Shown: in pieces, positions 58,701 through 64,000 of the stretch
Layout: each line of letters starts with the position of its first letter
How positions within the stretch are numbered: the stretch's first letter is position 1
Assembly: GCA_040954595.2 (NCBI GenBank)
Contig: CM082578.2
Coordinates: 11,842,001 to 11,906,000 of the forward strand
Source: Balanoglossus misakiensis
Lineage: Eukaryota > Hemichordata
Direction: 5' to 3'
Length of the DNA stretch: 64,000 bases
Translations under genes and position numbers: made by a program
Notes under the pieces: model-generated
What the model was told of the DNA's origin: nothing
Database searches by the model: none
What the model saw: the letters and a program-made list of their open reading frames with translations, nothing else

Positions 58701-61101
58701 ATTCAGGAGACGACGAACTGTTCCGGAGACCGCCTTTTGGTGTACGACGGAAAGAATGGCGAGACGCCGTTGATCGGTCAATTCTGTGGCAGTGCAATCA
58801 CCAACATCATCGTTTCCTCGGGGCAAAGTTTGTACGCAGTGTTTCAAACCGACGGTAGTATAGGCTACTCTGGCTTCAAAGCAAATGTTACCGTGGTCAA
58901 AGATAGCAAAGACATTGATGTCACTAGGAAAACCTACTCTGGTAAGATTTAAGTCTCTAAATCACGTCTTTGTCTAATAATCTTTAAAAGGGTCGTACGT
59001 AAAGCTATTGTTGATGGGCCATCATATTCTTGTTCACGCATGGATATAGGTAGACGCGGCGTACAGGGAGGGATACACTCTTAATGTCGATTTTGGCTAA
59101 ATTTCAGACGAGTTGGTTTGTCTCATAATGGCACTTATCACAGGAAACATGTCTCGCTGATAAGACTGGTCGACCAACCCAAACCAATCTTTTGAAATTT
59201 ATGACATGTTCACGTGACGCTGTTTAGGCATTTAGTATGCGATTTTAAATGCGCATTCCTTTTTTGTCCCTCGCTTTCAGTTTGTGAAGACAACCAGATT
59301 AAGTCGTATGGTGGTTTTATTGTGTCGAATTTCGGATACATATATCCACATATGTACAACCATACCCACAATGCCGTGTGCACTTTGTCGACGTCGACCA
59401 AATACGATTACACCGGGATATACCTGTCTGTAATGTCTCTTGATCTTTCGACTACGAGAATAGCAACCCGTAAGTATTATTACCAAGGAGATAATATCAT
59501 TTTGTCATCGAGCAATTGTCAAAATTGGGCGGAAAGAGGGAGGGGAGAGAACAAGGGAGGGAGAGAGCCAGAGACAGCGAGAGAGGAGAGTGAGAGAGGG
59601 GGAAGAGATGGGATGAGATGAGAGTGAGGAAGAGATGGGAGAGGGAAAGAGGGAGAGGAAGAGGGAGAAGGGACAGGGGGGAGACGGGGAGAGACAGACA
59701 GACAGACAGACGCAGGCAGATCACACTGTTCCTGTGCCTGCGCATGCTAATATACTTTCTTTCCGCCGTAGCAACTTGCTATGTAGAATCGAACGTACAG
59801 CGAAGAGGGGGAGACATGAATGACGGTCATAAACTGAAGCTGGATTCTTCTGAAGAGTGTTGTCACCAGTGTCGTCGCACGCTAGGGTGTCGAGCATGGG
59901 CCTATGATAATACGTACGGACAGACCCAAGGAAACTGCTGGCTTAAAAACAAAGTACCGGAACCAGAAATATCCGAATCTTTCGACTCAGGTTGGTATAC
60001 CATCGACGTTCTTGGACTTCAAACATACACACACACTTAAAATGTGCATCTGTCTTTACTCAGTAAAACATGTCCACAATAATAATCAACCTCTACACAT
60101 TTTTTTTTCAAATAGGGATTGTTGATGATTGCGATGGATTCAAAGAAAAACTTCTGCTCTTCAGCCATGGCATGCTTCGCCAAGTCGTGTGTTCTCTGAA
60201 ACCCGCGTCTGAACTCAATTTCACCATGGATGGCGATGTTGAAATAAAACTAGAGATGATGAACGACCATAGTTTACAAGATCGAGGTTTCAAAGCTACA
60301 TACTCCATGTTTTATCAAGGTAAGATGTAGTCTTGACGAGGCCGAAGAGGTCTGACGGTCATGGTTTGACGCTTACCTTCTTCATTCACTCTCTATGCCG
60401 CCTGTGAACCGAGAGTGGTTATGGCCATTTATACAGTATACATGTATAGCTTCACTGGTAAGACAGAAAAGAGTAAGTGCGTGTATTGATCTTTTTTGTG
60501 TCCTAGCTGAGGATGGTAAATGTCGCCATGGTGACCAAGACTTCCTGTGCAGCAATGGTAGATGTATCCCGAGTTATCTAAAATGTGATGGAGAGGACCA
60601 CTGTGGCGATATGTCCGATGAAAAACACTGCGAAGGTGTGTGTCTTAAATAATTAATATCACGATCCACAAGAGAAAAAATAATGCTTATCCGAGATGAC
60701 CGCCAGCTGTAATGGTTCCAGTGCATTGAAATCCTCTGAATTTATATCAGTATTATTGTGTGATTCAGCATTTTATGTTGCAAGTGCTGTTTTTGCTGTG
60801 TCGTGAATCTAAAGTGTCGTAATTTAACATCCTTTTCGTTTATACAGTGTCCAACAGCTCAAACCAGAACTCTACCATTGCTGCCGTAGTGGTCGTCGGC
60901 GTCGTCTTTGTTGTTGTCATTTCATTTGTCGTGTATCGCGGACGGAAAATGTTCAAAAATCCAAAGAAGACGGGGGAACTGCCGGTACAAGCAGAGACGA
61001 TGTCCGGACATTCTATTCGAGGTGTCGATGGGATATCAGACGACTGCCGCGGTGAACAGGTTAGAGTACAGCCGCCCGTTATTCCAGACTATACACTTTA
61101 A
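55719..61101 (+). CDS. Single-pass receptor with CUB, LDLa, EGF and PAN domains
   Basis: 859-residue type I membrane protein; 14 in-phase exons: 55719-55946, 56330-56579, 56671-56841, 56974-57177, 57319-57432, 57662-57769, 58112-58225, 58361-58494, 58680-58941, 59281-59469, 59772-59990, 60116-60319, 60507-60635, 60848-61101. Domain order: signal peptide (1-18), CUB1 (exons 1-2; NDYIKVYDG), diverged CUB (exons 3-4), LDLa1 (exon 5, residues 285-322; ends [10 protein letters not shown]), EGF (exon 6), calcium-type EGF (exon 7; [13 protein letters not shown]), CUB2 (exons 8-9; [11 protein letters not shown]), half of a diverged CUB (exon 10), PAN/apple-like domain (exon 11; [19 protein letters not shown]), other half of the CUB (exon 12), LDLa2 (exon 13; [10 protein letters not shown]), transmembrane helix (about 785-805), tail of about 54 residues ending DYTL. 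Probably a surface or scavenger-type binding receptor; no specific orthologue recognised. All middle introns are phase 1, typical of shuffled extracellular modules. The C-terminus has a second possible splice form. Confidence 0.9.
59529..59705 (+). repeat. Homopurine GA-rich tract in receptor intron 10
   Basis: About 175 bases almost entirely G and A on the + strand, ending in (GACA)n. It lies between exon 10 and the PAN exon. Frames on the other strand (Ser/Leu repeats) are artefacts of composition. Confidence 0.85.
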
Positions 61102-61935
61102 CGAACGTTTCAAACAATGCAAAAAAAACATATAAACGGTATTCTCACTCCTTTCAAAATTTAGATCGGTCTATTTAAACAAAAAGTTGTAACTTTTGGG
61201 GTGCATCGATGATGCAGTTCGTAATACCGATCATTGTTTTCAATCATGAGAATATGAACTGAACTGTCTTGAGTGTGTCAATTATTATCCTGTAGTTGTA
61301 AGTTGTTTGCTCGTTAAAAATTCCCTCACTTTCTTTATTGTATATAGACACCACTGACGTCATCATCCGACCAGACTCCAGCGCCGAACTTGGAAGCATG
61401 AGTTGAAGACGATACACACTTTTTTAAATATTTCTGCCATGAAAAACTATTGATTGGACTTGGTCCGTGCATTTATATGCACGCACGCACGCACGTGTGT
61501 GTAAGGACCATGAACTTTTTCTATGCGTGTGTTAGTCTCGGTTACCCAGACGCCTTTGCTTCATCGGAAGAAGCAAAGGCGTCTGGGTAACCGAGACTAT
61601 GCGTGTGTGTGTGTTGAGCGACTCATAGCAGACACACATGAATCACTGATTTTTAAAACTCGTGTGCAATTGTTTTTTAATAATCATAATTAATTACTTT
61701 TAATTGTGTGACCCAAAAGTGCATTATATGCAAGTGCAAAAAGTGTGAGAAACTTTATAATATCACTGGCGTAAGTGACGTAGCTGTATAGAAATACGGA
61801 TGTCAACAAAGATATTGTTAACGAACATGCTTTTCGGGGAAGGGGTAGATTTACTCAGGTCTACATGTTTCACACACAAGCCTCAAGCAAAATACTAGGC
61901 ATTGCAGCAGAATACAAAGTTAGAACAAGACGACT
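61102..61935. other. Receptor 3' region and convergent junction with the next gene
   Basis: Holds an optional last receptor exon (61,348-61,401), a GCAC/GTGT dinucleotide-rich stretch and a 67-bp hairpin element. No clear + strand AATAAA was seen before 62 kb. Confidence 0.45.
61524..61608. mobile_element. 67-bp perfect hairpin element with 9-bp target duplication
   Basis: Arms of 30 bp (61,533-61,562 and 61,570-61,599) are exact complements around the 7-nt loop ATCGGAA. Tips are TAGTCTCGG and CCGAGACTA. The 9-mer TGCGTGTGT flanks both sides (61,524-61,532 and 61,600-61,608). The right flank lies in a GT repeat, so the duplication could be partly fortuitous. Confidence 0.8.
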
Positions 61936-63728
61936 TTTATTTGGTACATACACAGAACCGGACAAATTATGAAAAAAATAAGAATAAAAGTATACCACGT
62001 ACTATAAACTGCTACTACACCTTCATTCTGGAGTTCTCTGTAGCAAATATAGCAAAGGGTAAAGGTCACTGAGTCTCAACACACAAAGATCAATAAATTA
62101 CAAGTCACAGATCATTTCTGGCGACTGAATATAGAGCAGCTCACATTCAAATGGTAAAAAGTGCACCTGGAGATTATGAAATCAAAAAAAGGTTAGTGTA
62201 AGATGTGACCTGTTTTTTAACAAAATATTTTTTTCCTTTCTGAAAAATACAGTAATTTTAATAATATCATCTACCACTACAAAACTACCAGAACCCAAGA
62301 ATTTCATGTGCCAGTACAAATTTGTCTTCTTAAATAGTCTTGGACAAAATAATTAGATTACCCATTAGCAAAGCTATCGTGATTGCAGTGAAACATATGG
62401 TGTAGTGTGGCGAGGTGTAATGTGATGCTGTATGGCAATAATGTGGTGTGATGATGGTACAGTGTGGTGTGGAGGTGGAGTGTGGTGGTTTTCTTTTCTC
62501 CTTGGCTTTTCATCCAGAATTCTGTATTAAAAATGGCCGGCATTATGCATGTATTGGATGATGATTAAAATGTTACATTTTATACTGACGCCGAATACTA
62601 ATGGTTGAATAATAGGAAAGGAGACCTAATAATGTACATACAGAGAAACCAATCCAAAAAGCAACAACAGGCCAATTCAAGCCACCAAAGAAGTGCAGGA
62701 ATTTCTTTGAACTCCGTAAAAAATTGCACACATCAACCAAAATGCTGTCTGAGTACATGAGCTGCCATCTGTAAATGTTCTTTTTTTTCAACCCACTGGA
62801 TGGAGCAGCACGCATCAAAAAAGACCACATGGCGAATTTGTGGACAGAAAAAAAAATGTCGATCTTGCAAAAAAAATAAAAGCGGTCAATGGGCAGAACA
62901 TTCAGTCAAACACAAGGCCACACGGAGCTTGGTTTCTGATGCGGACCATTCGACTTATACATGCATGCATATATGGCCATCAAAAGTACTGATTGAGAGC
63001 AGTTGGCATTGCAAAGGAATTATCCCGAATTTTCAAGGAGTATGCAGTTGAAAATGTCATTTTCAAGGGGAGATTTTGTAGCAATTGTGCAATTCAAATA
63101 AGTATTACAGGACATCCTGGAAATGAATTTCACTTATTTTGAAGAACTTCATTTCCATAAATTCTCGACCTTTCCGGGAGTGTACAAGTGCTTGAAGTGG
63201 TTCAAGGAAAACTACTTCCAAGAAGCAAGTAAAATACCAGGCCACTTGATTTAATGTTGAGAAAATTATCTGTAATCTTTTCTGCTGAAAGAAAAAAAAA
63301 CAATACTGAAAACACACAACTCCACCAAGTATCAAAACATAATGCTAAAATATGCTCTGCATTTGTGACAGAGACTACTATTGTGGACATGGATGTTGTG
63401 TTCAGGATAGTTGTTGAAAAAGTGAGAAATCCACATTTCAAGGAAATTAACAGCTTTTACTGACTGGGTATCTGTGACTGCACTCAAGACAGCTCAAGAG
63501 AATGAGTGACTGTTCAGATTTTTTGAGTGAAAAAAAGAAAGTAAAAAAAGACAAGTAACAAAACAGTATGGAGCTTCAGTGTGGCACTGACGAAACACAC
63601 TTGAAAATGGGCTGCCATCTTTTTCTTTAATTTGTTTCTTTAAATTTCACTTTACTTGATGAGAGTAATGATTCGATGCATTAACAATGTGGGGGAGGAG
63701 TTTGGGGTGGAGGGAGGGAGGGGTTTTT
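61915..63728 (-). other. Long 3' UTR of the right-edge gene
   Basis: No coding frame with family resemblance. Contains a low-complexity GTGGTGTG-rich patch at about 62,396-62,490. Treated as 3' UTR because the - strand stop and the poly(A) signal bracket it. Confidence 0.45.
61936..61941 (-). terminator. Poly(A) signal of the right-edge - strand gene
   Basis: TTTATT on the + strand, AATAAA on the - strand, about 1.8 kb beyond the stop codon at 63,731-63,729. Confidence 0.45.
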
Positions 63729-64000
63729 CTAGCTTTGATCCATGGGTTCTTCATCCTCCCTTTCCGGACACTTGTCTCCCTGTTCTACGCTCGTTTCACT
63801 CTCATCTTTGTCACTAGATTCAGACTTTGTCAGTTCATCGCTCGATGGAACTGATTGTTTCTCGCTATCCCCCTCCTCCACCCCTCCCAGTTCTGTTTGT
63901 GTCCTCTCCCCCTCTGTGACAGAGTCCCGGCTTTCTTCGCTTGGACTGGACTGGGATTGGTCGGAGATGCTGCTCTCCTCTTCCGATTGGTCGTTCGCGG
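63729..64000 (-). CDS. C-terminal acidic Ser/Glu-rich tail of an unidentified protein (5' part outside window)
   Basis: The - strand frame is open from the right edge to TAG at 63,731-63,729, 89 residues. It is strongly biased to Ser, Glu, Asp and Gln: starts ANDQSEEESSISDQSQ, contains SESSDKDESETSVEQGDK, ends EREDEEPMDQS. Such tails are disordered and carry casein-kinase-2-like sites (S-x-x-D/E). The rest of the gene lies beyond 64,000, so the family cannot be named. Chance openness over 270 bases is possible but the composition and absence of stops support coding. Confidence 0.6.
   Translation of the reverse strand, partial: ANDQSEEESSISDQSQSSPSEESRDSVTEGERTQTELGGVEEGDSEKQSVPSSDELTKSESSDKDESETSVEQGDKCPEREDEEPMDQS

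Noticed and set aside
59497-59745. Leu/Ser-repeat frame (- strand) and Arg/Glu/Gly-repeat frames (+ strand)
   Set aside because: Products of the homopurine tract; the region is an intron of the receptor.

Overview
This is a 64 kb piece of an animal nuclear genome. Genes are broken into many short exons with GT-AG introns of about 80 to 2,500 bases, AATAAA poly(A) signals are present, and all recognisable proteins are metazoan. The ROCO kinase with armadillo repeats, the mosaic CUB/EGF/LDLa/PAN receptor, a secreted C-type lectin and numerous small foldback elements suggest an invertebrate deuterostome (amphioxus, acorn worm or echinoderm-like). That assignment is an inference; no species marker was seen. 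Exon models below were built by hand from splice sites, reading phase and remembered family sequences.

Layout, left to right. (1) A PCTAIRE-type cyclin-dependent kinase (CDK16/17/18 family), + strand, 2,879-11,612, with its first exon(s) missing. (2) Tafazzin, + strand, 16,279-18,885, complete at 282 codons; its first intron holds a 537-bp foldback transposon. (3) ANKRD16, - strand, 22,217-19,752, complete at 359 codons, tail-to-tail with tafazzin. (4) A gene-poor stretch, 22.2-27.5 kb. (5) A full-length LRRK2-type ROCO kinase, + strand, 27,663-46,946, with 61 in-phase exons and about 2,316 codons: ARM, ANK, LRR, ROC, COR, kinase, WD40. (6) A small secreted C-type lectin, + strand, 49,936-52,041, with two micro-exons. 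(7) A single-pass membrane receptor of 859 codons, + strand, 55,719-61,101, with CUB, LDLa, EGF and PAN domains. (8) The 3' end of an unidentified - strand gene, 63,729 to beyond the right edge, with a 1.8 kb 3' UTR.

The genes do not form an operon or an obvious pathway. CDK, tafazzin (cardiolipin remodelling), ANKRD16 (translation fidelity) and LRRK are conserved intracellular genes. The lectin and the receptor are secreted or surface recognition proteins typical of invertebrate immune or adhesion repertoires.

Most notable signals: an LRRK that combines LRRK2 architecture with an LRRK1-like cysteine motif and a Ras-like switch II glutamine; a receptor built by duplicating a CUB-CUB-LDLa block, with a PAN exon inserted inside one CUB; two foldback elements each flanked by a perfect 9-bp target duplication; a TTAA-ended 94-bp element in two opposite copies; and an inverted-repeat element carrying a TATA box upstream of the receptor.
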